Source: an uncultured Bacteroidales bacterium (lineage in GTDB: Bacteria > Bacteroidota > Bacteroidia > Bacteroidales > Muribaculaceae). Taken from it: a stretch of DNA of 64,000 nucleotides. The notes under the pieces were generated by a model. It worked only from the letters and a program-made list of their open reading frames with translations, was not told where the DNA came from and ran no database searches. Below, piece after piece: positions 52,273-60,383 of this stretch; the stretch's first letter is position 1, and the number at the start of each line of letters is the position of its first letter. Made by a program: the position numbers and the translations under genes. Location of the stretch: NCBI GenBank assembly GCA_902762385.1, contig CACWNQ010000006.1, forward strand, positions 1-64,000, written 5' to 3'.

Positions 52273-54504
52273 TTAGCTTCCTAATAGAATGGAATAAACG
52301 GTAGTTACATCACCTGAGGTAATATCGCCGTCACCATCCTGGTCGCCGTTCACGATACCACTAGCATCATTGCTAAGCAAGCAGCTATAGAGAGCAGTGA
52401 TATCAGCCGATGTAACCTCGCCATCACCGTTAACGTCGCCTGCCACAACACCACCTGGTATAATATCGGTGTAATAGATTGTGAAGTCATCAACATAGGC
52501 CTTATAGCTAGTTGCACCTGCGCTCATGCTGATGCGATAACGTGCTGGCACATCCATGTTGAAGGAGTACTTCAATGTAGTGCTGCTATTGGCCGAAACT
52601 GTAGAGGTTGTCTCACCGTCGCTGTTGGCAACTGCGTTCCATGTCTCGCCATCGTCGGTTGAACAATACAAGATGTACTTGGCGGCTGTGGTCGATGCAT
52701 TATAGGCATCGAAGCTCACCATGTAGCTCACATAGCGCACGTTCTGTGTCATGGTGAGCGACGATGGTCTCTTCATAATTACCGAGTGCTCGCCATTGCA
52801 ATAGTCGCTAGCAGGATTGTTCACATAGCAGTTCACAAATTTCCACTTCGAGTAAACGCCCTGAACATCATCAGTTGGCGGAGTGGTAGCAACTGGCATT
52901 TCCTCAAAGTCTTCAACCACGCTGTGCAGTGACGAGTCATCACCAACGGTGAAGTATATGACGCCATTCTGCTCTCGTATATTGGTGATGTTGTACTGGC
53001 AGGCAAGGCCGCTCCAAGTCCTAAGGTTAGGAGTAGTTGTGTTGGTGATCAACGTGGCGCCTGCTGGGAAAGCATCATCGGCTTGCTCATTGCCGGTGCC
53101 ATTACCTGCACGCAACAGCACATAGTAGTTGTGAGCTGGGTTGCAATTAACATCATTACTATCCCACACTGAGGTGTTGGTTGAGTCTACACGACATATG
53201 AGCATGCCATGACCAGGTGCATAAGCATCCCACTTGGTGTTCTGTCGGTTCTCAAGATAGAACTTCACTTGGCTCTCTGGACTATTGATAATATATCCCT
53301 CGCCTGTTGAACCAATTTGATTGAGAGAGTATTCACCTATAGCGTTGATAATCTGCGCATTGTCAAAGCCTATTGAATAGCGGTCATAGAGGCTATAGGC
53401 AACAGGGGTGCGTGAGTAGTTTTGGTAGCTTCCACCAGACATAATTTCCCAATCGCCAGGAATCTGGCTCTGGCCACCTCCGTCTTCATAGTCGGTGTCG
53501 TAAAGGTCAGGCAGACCAAGCACATGGCTGAACTCGTGGCAGATGGTACCTATGCCGTCAAAAATGCCATAGTACGAATTGTAGAGATATTCGGTAGAGC
53601 AAGCATAGGTGCGTGCGCGCTTGCCGTCAACAACGACATTCTCCCAATAGAGGTCGCTCTTGTGAGGCCACAAGTGGGTGCTAGAGCCGTCGCTATTTGA
53701 ACCACTACCGGCACCAATGAAGTATATCATGTCGATATTGCCGTCGTTGTTACCGTCATACTGGGTGAAATCGACTTGCGAGTTAATCTGTTGCATTGCT
53801 GCAGCCCAAATCTCGCCAGTGTGTTCCCACTTCTGGTGGTAATCAACCGAATAGTTAGTCAAGTGAACTGGACCATACACGTCAAAAGTTGGACTAAAAC
53901 GGCCTTGACTATTGTCGGTGTAGTAGTCACGAACACTACCGGTGCAAGCACCATAGTAGTTAGATGAGCCATCCTCATTGGTATAACCAGTGTATCCCAC
54001 CTCGTTGGCCATGCGATTGTAGAAATCATGCGCATCGCTGCGAGTGAACTGGCAATCATTATAATCCACAAGGATAATAATACCACGGAAATTGTTGTAG
54101 TCATACTGAGCTGCCTTCGCTCCTGCAGCCTTGGTAGCAGCATCGATAGGAGCGCGTTTTAGCTTGCCATTTCGAGCGTCAACCTTACTGATTATGCCCT
54201 TCTTAAGAGTACTTACAAACTGAGCCTCGCTAGCCGAGCGATTATTCAAGTCATGGGCAACAACCTTGCTAGGAACCAGGTCATCATTCTTGCTTAAAGC
54301 ATAGACAAAATAACCAGCATCATTGCGCACGATAGTGTAACCATCAACTGTTGTATGATAGTTAAAGAACTCGTCGCCAACAATTTTTATAGTCAACGGC
54401 GTACCATCAGGCTGAGTAACCTGGATGGGAGTAGTGACAGCCGGCACTGCAAGCGCAGCTAGCACAACAAGTGCGCTGGCCACCAAAGTAAAAATTTTCT
54501 TCAT
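52273..54504 (-). CDS. Secreted M6 family metalloprotease with dockerin repeats
   Basis: 743 residues from the ATG at 54502-54504, which gives a clean signal peptide (MKKIFTLVASALVVLAALAVPA); the frame is open 38 codons upstream but overlaps the preceding gene. The propeptide-like region (about 25-120) is followed by an immune-inhibitor-A/M6 catalytic domain with ICHEFSHVLGLPDLYD (HExxH, about 322) and DWEIMSGG, the Met-turn. A jelly-roll type domain follows (about 520-675). At the C-terminus are two dockerin-like calcium repeats (DVNGDGEVTSADITALY and GDQDGDGDITSGDVTTVY). Probably degrades protein outside the cell. It follows the two PepSY-like genes on the same strand. Confidence 0.92.
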   Translation of the reverse strand: MKKIFTLVASALVVLAALAVPAVTTPIQVTQPDGTPLTIKIVGDEFFNYHTTVDGYTIVRNDAGYFVYALSKNDDLVPSKVVAHDLNNRSASEAQFVSTLKKGIISKVDARNGKLKRAPIDAATKAAGAKAAQYDYNNFRGIIILVDYNDCQFTRSDAHDFYNRMANEVGYTGYTNEDGSSNYYGACTGSVRDYYTDNSQGRFSPTFDVYGPVHLTNYSVDYHQKWEHTGEIWAAAMQQINSQVDFTQYDGNNDGNIDMIYFIGAGSGSNSDGSSTHLWPHKSDLYWENVVVDGKRARTYACSTEYLYNSYYGIFDGIGTICHEFSHVLGLPDLYDTDYEDGGGQSQIPGDWEIMSGGSYQNYSRTPVAYSLYDRYSIGFDNAQIINAIGEYSLNQIGSTGEGYIINSPESQVKFYLENRQNTKWDAYAPGHGMLICRVDSTNTSVWDSNDVNCNPAHNYYVLLRAGNGTGNEQADDAFPAGATLITNTTTPNLRTWSGLACQYNITNIREQNGVIYFTVGDDSSLHSVVEDFEEMPVATTPPTDDVQGVYSKWKFVNCYVNNPASDYCNGEHSVIMKRPSSLTMTQNVRYVSYMVSFDAYNASTTAAKYILYCSTDDGETWNAVANSDGETTSTVSANSSTTLKYSFNMDVPARYRISMSAGATSYKAYVDDFTIYYTDIIPGGVVAGDVNGDGEVTSADITALYSCLLSNDASGIVNGDQDGDGDITSGDVTTVYSILLGS

Positions 54505-54547
54505 TATTAAGTTTTTTATAGAATAAATGTGTATGTGTAGTAGCATG

Positions 54548-54583
54548 TAATGAGGAGGACAATACCATTTGTCCCCCTCATTA
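54548..54583 (-). terminator. 15 bp intercistronic hairpin
   Basis: Arms 54548-54562 and 54569-54583 pair over 15 bases with one mismatch and a six-base loop. No T tract follows, so it may be an RNA-stability element or weak terminator in the leader of the M6 gene, between it and the PepSY-like gene. Confidence 0.55.
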
Positions 54584-54601
54584 TAGATAGATTCAAGATT
54601 G

Positions 54602-55033
54602 TTAATCGTCGATGTCAATTACTTGGAAAGCGCTGTTATACTCTATTTCCAAACCATTGTTAAGTTTCACCTCATAGCCACGACGACCACGGTCAATGTT
54701 AATAATCGTAGTGCCAGGGAATGTTGTTTTAATATGAGTTTTGATTTGCTCGGGAATGAGTCCAGTGGGCACTGCCGAAACGCGGCAATTAACTTCTTTC
54801 CACTCTCCCTGCTTATTGAACTCAACCTTCTCACCACTCTGATAGTGGATTGTGTAGTCATCCCAGTCCATAGTAACTATCAGAGGCACTTTGTCGGCAA
54901 AGTACTGCTTGAGTAATCCCTGGGCTGTTGCTGGAAGTTGATCAAAAGTTATAACTTGGTCGTTATCGGCCTTTAAATTAAAACTCAGTGTCAGCATTAC
55001 GGCTAACAACATGACAAATTTTAAATTCTTCAT
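54602..55033 (-). CDS. PepSY-like domain secreted protein
   Basis: 143 residues, signal peptide to about residue 22 (MLTLSFNLKADN). The rest is two PepSY-like/BLIP-like modules (VITFDQLPATAQGLLKQYFA, EVNCRVSAVPTGLIPEQIKT and INIDRGRRGYEVKLNNGLEI), typical of small Bacteroidetes periplasmic proteins. The PepSY fold occurs in protease propeptides that inhibit their enzyme, which makes the neighbouring secreted M6 protease a possible partner. That is inference from gene order only. Confidence 0.82.
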   Translation of the reverse strand: MKNLKFVMLLAVMLTLSFNLKADNDQVITFDQLPATAQGLLKQYFADKVPLIVTMDWDDYTIHYQSGEKVEFNKQGEWKEVNCRVSAVPTGLIPEQIKTHIKTTFPGTTIINIDRGRRGYEVKLNNGLEIEYNSAFQVIDIDD

Positions 55034-55080
55034 TTTATTAATCTTTATAATTATTATATTAACTAACTAAAAATACAGAA

Positions 55081-55518
55081 TTAATCATCCATTTCCATTA
55101 ACGCTCCTTGCTCATTGAGCTTGAGTTCGAGTTCATTAATCAACTCAACATCATAACCATAGCTCTCTTTTTCTATCTTCTTCACCAGAATACCAGGGTG
55201 ACTAGTATTAAGATAAGTGGCCACTGGGGCAGGTATTGCAGCAACGGGAACTCCAGTCATGGGACTCTCAATCTTGCGCCAAACGTTGTCAGTATCAAAC
55301 TCCACACGTGTGCCATCGGCAAGAACAACTTCATATTTATAACTGAACCATGATAGGTCTTTCTCGGCATAGGAAAGAGCCTGATTGGGAAAATACTGCT
55401 TTACAAAGGTTTGACAAGCAGCTGGCACCTCATTGACAGGCACCTGTTTGTCGCTACACGATGTAGTCATTACTGCCACGAGAGCGATGATAAGAATTGC
55501 TATAATTTTATTTTTCAT
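55081..55518 (-). CDS. PepSY-like lipoprotein
   Basis: 145 residues with a lipoprotein signal peptide (VMTTSC, Cys21) and the same two-module PepSY-like structure as the next gene (VPAACQTFVKQYFP, PVAAIPAPVATYLNTSHPG and KIEKESYGYDVELINELEL). It is a diverged tandem duplicate, so one form is anchored in a membrane and the other is soluble. It is first in the unit, with a good promoter 30 bases upstream, and divergent from glnS. Confidence 0.82.
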   Translation of the reverse strand: MKNKIIAILIIALVAVMTTSCSDKQVPVNEVPAACQTFVKQYFPNQALSYAEKDLSWFSYKYEVVLADGTRVEFDTDNVWRKIESPMTGVPVAAIPAPVATYLNTSHPGILVKKIEKESYGYDVELINELELKLNEQGALMEMDD

Positions 55519-55547
55519 GACAAAATATTATTTGAAAAATTCGATTG

Positions 55548-55577
55548 CAAATATACTATTAATATTCTATTTTACAA
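55548..55577 (-). promoter_or_regulatory. Promoter of PepSY-like genes
   Basis: Minus-strand TTG (55577-55575), 19 bases, TATATTTG (55555-55548). Confidence 0.6.
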
Positions 55578-55658
55578 CAATTATAAATTAAATTTATATT
55601 CTTTTTATCTTAATCTTAAAAAATCATTTATTAATAACTGAAAATGAAAACTATTTCG

Positions 55659-55666
55659 TACCTTTG
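55659..55666 (+). promoter_or_regulatory. -7 box of glnS
   Basis: TACCTTTG, 75 bases before the ATG. The -33 position has only CTG, so the upstream half is weak. Confidence 0.5.
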
Positions 55667-55740
55667 CAGTCGTAAAAAGAGGCGCTATTGAGCGTATATA
55701 AATCTAAATTATTGAATAATAATCAAAATCTCAATCTATT

Positions 55741-57456
55741 ATGGCCGAGAATAACGAAATAAAACCAGCTGAGGAGAAAAAAGTGCTGAACTTTGTGCAG
55801 CAAATCGTTGCCGATGACTTGGCAGCAGGAAAGAATGGAGGACGACTTAACACCCGATTCCCACCTGAACCCAACGGATACCTCCACATTGGCCATGCAA
55901 AGGCAATTTGCATGGACTTTGGAGTTGCCGAAATGTTTGGTGGCACCTGCAATCTGCGATTTGACGACACCAACCCTCAAAAGGAAGATACCGAGTATGT
56001 TGAATCAATCATGCGCGACATACACTGGTTAGGCTATGACTGGGGCGATCGTCTGTACTATGCCAGCGACTATTTCGAGAAACTTTACGACTTTGCCATC
56101 GACCTCATTAAGCGAGGGCTTGCCTACGTTGATGACCAAACCAGTGAGCAGATTGCCCAGCAAAAGGGTACTCCCACACAGGCAGGTACTGAGAGCCCCT
56201 ATCGCAACCGCTCGGTTGAGGAAAACCTTGACCTCTTTGAGCGCATGAACGCTGGCGAGTTTGACGAGGGTGCTCGCGTACTTCGCGCCAAGATTGACAT
56301 GGCGTCGAGCAACATGCACTTCCGTGACCCAATCATGTATCGCATTATCAAAACTCCTCACTGGCGCACCGGCACCAAGTGGAAAGTATATCCAATGTAT
56401 GACTTCGCCCACGGCCAGAGCGACTACTTCGAAGGTGTGACTCACTCAATATGTACACTGGAGTTTGTGCCTCACCGTCCATTATACGATTATTTCGCCC
56501 ACTTGCTAGCTGGCGACACCGTTGACCAATACTGCCCACGTCAGATTGAGTTTAACCGCCTGAACCTCACCTACACTGTGATGAGCAAGCGCAAACTCTT
56601 GCAACTGGTGAAAGAAGGCCTAGTAGCAGGTTGGGACGACCCACGCATGCCAACTATTTGCGGTCTGCGTCGCCGTGGCTACACCCCACAGTCAATCAAG
56701 AACTTCCTTGATGATATTGGTTATACAAAATATGAGGCATTAAACGATATCGACCTGCTCGAGCACAACATTCGCGAAGACCTGAACAAGAACGCCAATC
56801 GTGTGTGTGCAGTCATCAATCCCGTTAAGGTGGTTATCACCAATTACCCCGAGGATAAGGTTGAGATGCTTGCCATGGACAACAATCCAGAGCAGGAGAA
56901 CGCCGGCACTCACGAGATGCCATTCTGCCGCGAAATCTATATCGAGCGTGACGACTTCATGGAAGAGCCTCCCAAGAAATTCTTCCGTCTCACTCCAGGC
57001 AAGGAAGTTCGCCTGAAAGGAGGATACATCATCATGTGCAACGACGTAGTGAAGGATGCCGATGGTAACATAACCGAGATTCACTGTACCTACGACCCCG
57101 ACACACTGAGTGGCACACCTGGCAGCATGCGCAAGGTGAAAGGCACTCTGCACTGGGTTTCGGCACGCCATGCCGTAGATGCCGAAGTGCGTCTTTACGA
57201 CCGTCTCTTTGCAGTAGAGAACCCATCGGCCGAGGCCGATAAAGACTTCCGCGAACTGCTTAACCCCAACTCACTGAAGGTGGTTACCAACGCTAAGGTT
57301 GAACCTTACCTCGCTGAGATTGCAAAACCAGAGGACAAGTTCCAGTTCCAGCGCATAGGTTACTTCTGTGTCGACCTCGACAGCAAGCCCGATCACCTGG
57401 TGTTCAACCGCACCATCACTCTCAAGGACAGCTGGGCAAAGGCACAAAAGAAATAA
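55741..57456 (+). CDS. glnS: Glutaminyl-tRNA synthetase
   Basis: 571 residues, class [19 protein letters not shown] (HIGH, about 50) and [11 protein letters not shown] (MSK form of KMSKS, about 282) are the catalytic motifs. [17 protein letters not shown] separates Gln from Glu synthetases. The two beta-barrel anticodon domains follow (about 350-571; [21 protein letters not shown]). The length is close to that of E. coli GlnRS (554). With its own glnS this organism does not need the transamidation route for Gln-tRNA. Confidence 0.97.
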   Translation: MAENNEIKPAEEKKVLNFVQQIVADDLAAGKNGGRLNTRFPPEPNGYLHIGHAKAICMDFGVAEMFGGTCNLRFDDTNPQKEDTEYVESIMRDIHWLGYDWGDRLYYASDYFEKLYDFAIDLIKRGLAYVDDQTSEQIAQQKGTPTQAGTESPYRNRSVEENLDLFERMNAGEFDEGARVLRAKIDMASSNMHFRDPIMYRIIKTPHWRTGTKWKVYPMYDFAHGQSDYFEGVTHSICTLEFVPHRPLYDYFAHLLAGDTVDQYCPRQIEFNRLNLTYTVMSKRKLLQLVKEGLVAGWDDPRMPTICGLRRRGYTPQSIKNFLDDIGYTKYEALNDIDLLEHNIREDLNKNANRVCAVINPVKVVITNYPEDKVEMLAMDNNPEQENAGTHEMPFCREIYIERDDFMEEPPKKFFRLTPGKEVRLKGGYIIMCNDVVKDADGNITEIHCTYDPDTLSGTPGSMRKVKGTLHWVSARHAVDAEVRLYDRLFAVENPSAEADKDFRELLNPNSLKVVTNAKVEPYLAEIAKPEDKFQFQRIGYFCVDLDSKPDHLVFNRTITLKDSWAKAQKK

Positions 57457-57529
57457 GGGTTAAGTGTAGTAAGTTTTTAAGTGTTAAGTTACTCTAGAAG
57501 ATCTAGAAATACTAGAAAATCTAGAACCA

Positions 57530-57808
57530 ATGCAGCACAAGGAAATAGTCGACAGTTTGTCGCAATCACTCGGCAGGAGTAAAGGCGACATCAACAAACT
57601 GATAGAAGCTCTGAGCAACGTTATTGTAGAACGCTGCTCAGAGCTTGACAGCATCAGTGTTCCACGTTTCGGGACCATCGAGGCTGTGAAGCATAAAGAG
57701 TTTATCGAGGTCGATAAGGAGACTGGAAATAAATCTCTGATACCACCATGTGTGGAAATGCAATTTACCCCTAGCACAGTGCTGAAAAAACAACTCAACC
57801 AATCATGA
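57530..57808 (+). CDS. HU family DNA-binding protein
   Basis: 92 residues, no signal peptide. The HU/IHF fold is visible: an N-terminal helical pair (IVDSLSQSLGRSKGDINKLI, FLE-like VIVERCSELDS), then SVPRFGTIEAVKHKEFIEVD with the GTF-like turn, and a final FTPSTVLKKQLNQ matching FKPSKALK. The typical Pro-tipped arm has diverged (TGNKSLIPPCVEMQF). Its stop overlaps the start of the next HU-domain gene by four bases (ATGA), so the two are translationally coupled and may form a heterodimer. A TCTAGA-rich spacer lies upstream (57492-57525). Confidence 0.85.
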   Translation: MQHKEIVDSLSQSLGRSKGDINKLIEALSNVIVERCSELDSISVPRFGTIEAVKHKEFIEVDKETGNKSLIPPCVEMQFTPSTVLKKQLNQS

Positions 57809-58860
57809 ACGAGAAGATAGCATTTCCACAATTGGTTGAACTTGTAGCCGAGAAAGCAAGCACTACCGAGCGCATGAGTGAACTGTTCTTACAAGAGCTG
57901 TTCACTGTCATCTCGAAAGAACTCATCAATGGCAAATCGGTAAAAATCAACGGCTTGGGCACCTTTAAAACAACAAAAGGTGACCATGGTAAAGAGGTTG
58001 TTTTCGTCCCCGACAAAGATCTCGCCGAAGATATCAATGCACCCTTCTCACAATTCAAACCAGTAGTGCTCTGCGATGCTATTACCATTGAGCAACTCAA
58101 TGAGATTGATGACAGTATTATGCAGCCTGAGCCCGCTGCCACCACTATTGTGGAGCCTGTTGAACCTGCCGAGGAGATTGATGAGGGGGCTGCCGATAAC
58201 AAGATTGAACAAGAGGAGAACCTAGAAGTCGCACAAGAGCCACAACAAGAAGAACCAGCATTACCATTAGAAGAGTCTCCAACTGAGACTATCAATAAAC
58301 ACAATGGTAAAAGAAAATGGCTAACCATAGCCGCTGCTATAGCAGCCACAGCACTCATTGCCGGTTTTGCCACTCATTATTTGAAGAAAGGCACTACCGA
58401 AACTGTTGCCCAAACCGACTCTGTTGCGACACCTCGCCCTGTTCCTGAGCCTGTTGTCACCGACACACTACGCAACAACAATCTGATCTTCGACATGGCA
58501 CGCAAGCACTATGGCGACCAAGCATTCTGGGTATATATTGCACTTGAGAACAAAAAGCAATATCCCGACTATAACAAGATACCCATGGGAGCAGCGCTCG
58601 TGATTCCTCCAGCCGAAAAATATGGCATTAACAGTGACAGCAAAAAGAGCTTGAAAGACGCAGGTATCGAGGCCATGAAACTTTACAAGCAAGTGAAAGC
58701 CAGCAAAACAAGCGCAGAACCTGCAGTTGAAATCAAGCAAGAAGATGATACAACTACCACCAAGTCTTTGACCAAAATCACAAAAGCAAAGAGGCTAAAA
58801 CCAGTGCGTAAGCAATATCGCCATTATAACCTCTACCGTAACAGTCATCGCCGCCGATAG
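57805..58860 (+). CDS. HU domain, membrane helix and LysM-like domain
   Basis: 351 residues in a rare order: HU/IHF-like DNA-binding domain (about 1-95; INGLGTFKTTKGDHGKEVVF, FSQFKPVVLCDAI), an acidic Glu/Pro linker (about 105-165), one membrane helix (about 172-193, AAAIAATALIAGFATHYL), then a LysM-like region (about 227-272; NNLIFDMARKHYGDQAFWVY, KIPMGAALVIPP) and a basic tail. If the LysM region is outside, the protein would join the nucleoid to peptidoglycan. HU domains fused to SPOR domains are known in Bacteroidetes; this one has LysM instead. ATGA overlap with the previous HU gene. Confidence 0.82.
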   Translation: MNEKIAFPQLVELVAEKASTTERMSELFLQELFTVISKELINGKSVKINGLGTFKTTKGDHGKEVVFVPDKDLAEDINAPFSQFKPVVLCDAITIEQLNEIDDSIMQPEPAATTIVEPVEPAEEIDEGAADNKIEQEENLEVAQEPQQEEPALPLEESPTETINKHNGKRKWLTIAAAIAATALIAGFATHYLKKGTTETVAQTDSVATPRPVPEPVVTDTLRNNNLIFDMARKHYGDQAFWVYIALENKKQYPDYNKIPMGAALVIPPAEKYGINSDSKKSLKDAGIEAMKLYKQVKASKTSAEPAVEIKQEDDTTTTKSLTKITKAKRLKPVRKQYRHYNLYRNSHRRR

Positions 58861-58863
58861 CCC

Positions 58864-59235
58864 ATGATTAGCAAGTGTTTCCAAGTTGTTGCCAGTGGTT
58901 TGAACCTTATAGCCAAAACATTTGGCATGACTTACAATGAGATAAACATCATTGTTTACTACCTTATTGTCCCTCTCAGCTGGACTATAATGATTGATAT
59001 TCTTATCAAGAAGCCAATCACCACAATACTACTTATCACAGCCTGGATTACAATTTTCATCTTTCACCACAGCGATTTCAGGCAGTGGTGCGACTGGGCT
59101 TTCCAGAAGTCGGTTGATTTCCTACTATGGTTCAAACGCATTGGCTGGAACTACATCCTGAGCTCAGTGATAATATGCGTAGTGGTCCCAATCATTATCT
59201 ATGCAGCACTCATCATCGCCCTTATAAAACATTAA
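58864..59235 (+). CDS. Small membrane protein, unknown
   Basis: 123 residues, three to four hydrophobic helices (IIVYYLIVPLSWTIMIDIL, TTILLITAWITIFIF, NYILSSVIICVVVPIIIYAA). I do not recognise the family. It starts three bases after the HU-LysM gene, so the three genes are one unit. A small hairpin at 59234-59262 ends it, without a T tract. Confidence 0.65.
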   Translation: MISKCFQVVASGLNLIAKTFGMTYNEINIIVYYLIVPLSWTIMIDILIKKPITTILLITAWITIFIFHHSDFRQWCDWAFQKSVDFLLWFKRIGWNYILSSVIICVVVPIIIYAALIIALIKH

Positions 59236-59296
59236 TCCACAAGGCAAAACGCATTGTGGATTCTGAAGTTATGCATTATTCTTTATGAATAGTGCA

Positions 59297-60331
59297 TTAT
59301 TCATTGTTGAAGGCGTTCCAGCCTTGTGCGCGGATTTCCACCTCAGCATCGTCGCGAGTGACCATATAGGCACCCAATTCGGGTTTAGTAATGCGACCAA
59401 TGAGTCGTGCGGTCTTCATCTGCTCCACCTTCTCGTGATCGGTTAGTGGCACGGTGAAGAGCAGTTCGTAATCCTCACCGCCGTTCATTGCAGCGGTAAC
59501 CAAATTCATGTTCAACTCCTCGGCCATCACGGCAGTCTGGTAGTCGATGGGGATGCGATTCTCGTACACGCGGCAGCCTACCCCACTCTCCTTGCAGATG
59601 TGTAGTAACTCGCTTGAAAGGCCGTCGCTCACATCCATCATCGCAGTGGGCTTGATTTCTAGCTTTCTCAACTCGGCAATTACATCGGCACGAGGTTCAG
59701 GTTTGAGCTGACGCTCAAGAAGATATTCCCTTCCAGCAAAATCAGGCTGGAAGTCTTTCTCACCTGCACTAGCCACACGTTCACGCTCCAGCAACTGAAG
59801 GCCCATATAGGCAGCTCCCAAGTCGCCACTTACACATATCAAATCAGTGTCTTTAGCACCACTGCGATACACTATCTCTTCCTCGTTAGCTTCACCAATG
59901 CAAGTAATGCTGATGAGCAATCCAGTGACCGATGCCGATGTGTCGCCACCCACCAGGTCAACACCATAGCGCTCGCAAGCAGCATAGATTCCTGCATAGA
60001 GCTCGTTGATGTGCTCCACGGTGAAACGCTTGGAGATGCCTAACGACACGGTAATCTGCCGCGGAGTGCCATTCATTGCATAAACATCACTCAAGTTTAC
60101 TGCTACTGCCTTGTAGCCCAAGTGCTTGAGCGGCATGTAGGTGAGGTCAAAGTGAATGCCCTCGAGCAGCAAGTCGGTGGTTACCAATGTCTTCTTGCCA
60201 GCGTTGTCAATCACAGCACAATCGTCGCCCACACCTTTCACCGTCGACGAATTCTTAACTTTAAAATCATGCGTCAGGCTCTCAATCAGCCCAAATTCTC
60301 CCAAACTGGATATCTCTGTTTCACTCATCAC
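59297..60331 (-). CDS. thiL: Thiamine-monophosphate kinase
   Basis: 344 residues, the last step of TPP synthesis: thiamine phosphate plus ATP to thiamine diphosphate. GVGDDCAVID (about 37), TTDLLLEGIHFDLTYMPLKH (about 52), AVNLSDVYAMNGTPRQ, VGGDTSAS and MDVSDGLSSELLHIC (about 217) are the AIRS-like family motifs. The first two codons are both ATG. It has no riboswitch in front, unlike the uptake operon 40 kb away. TMP arises from synthesis; imported thiamine would need a pyrophosphokinase, which is not here. Confidence 0.95.
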   Translation of the reverse strand: MMSETEISSLGEFGLIESLTHDFKVKNSSTVKGVGDDCAVIDNAGKKTLVTTDLLLEGIHFDLTYMPLKHLGYKAVAVNLSDVYAMNGTPRQITVSLGISKRFTVEHINELYAGIYAACERYGVDLVGGDTSASVTGLLISITCIGEANEEEIVYRSGAKDTDLICVSGDLGAAYMGLQLLERERVASAGEKDFQPDFAGREYLLERQLKPEPRADVIAELRKLEIKPTAMMDVSDGLSSELLHICKESGVGCRVYENRIPIDYQTAVMAEELNMNLVTAAMNGGEDYELLFTVPLTDHEKVEQMKTARLIGRITKPELGAYMVTRDDAEVEIRAQGWNAFNNE

Positions 60332-60349
60332 TTTATAATTTTTACACTA

Positions 60350-60380
60350 CAAAGGTAGATAAAATAATTCATCCCCACAA
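60350..60380 (-). promoter_or_regulatory. Promoter of thiL
   Basis: Minus-strand TTG (60380-60378), 20 bases, TACCTTTG (60357-60350). It occupies the whole short gap behind the preceding gene. Confidence 0.6.
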
Positions 60381-60383
60381 GTC

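Noticed and set aside
54505..54618. Upstream extension of the M6 protease frame
   Set aside because: It would bury the signal peptide 38 residues in and run through a hairpin and into the preceding gene.
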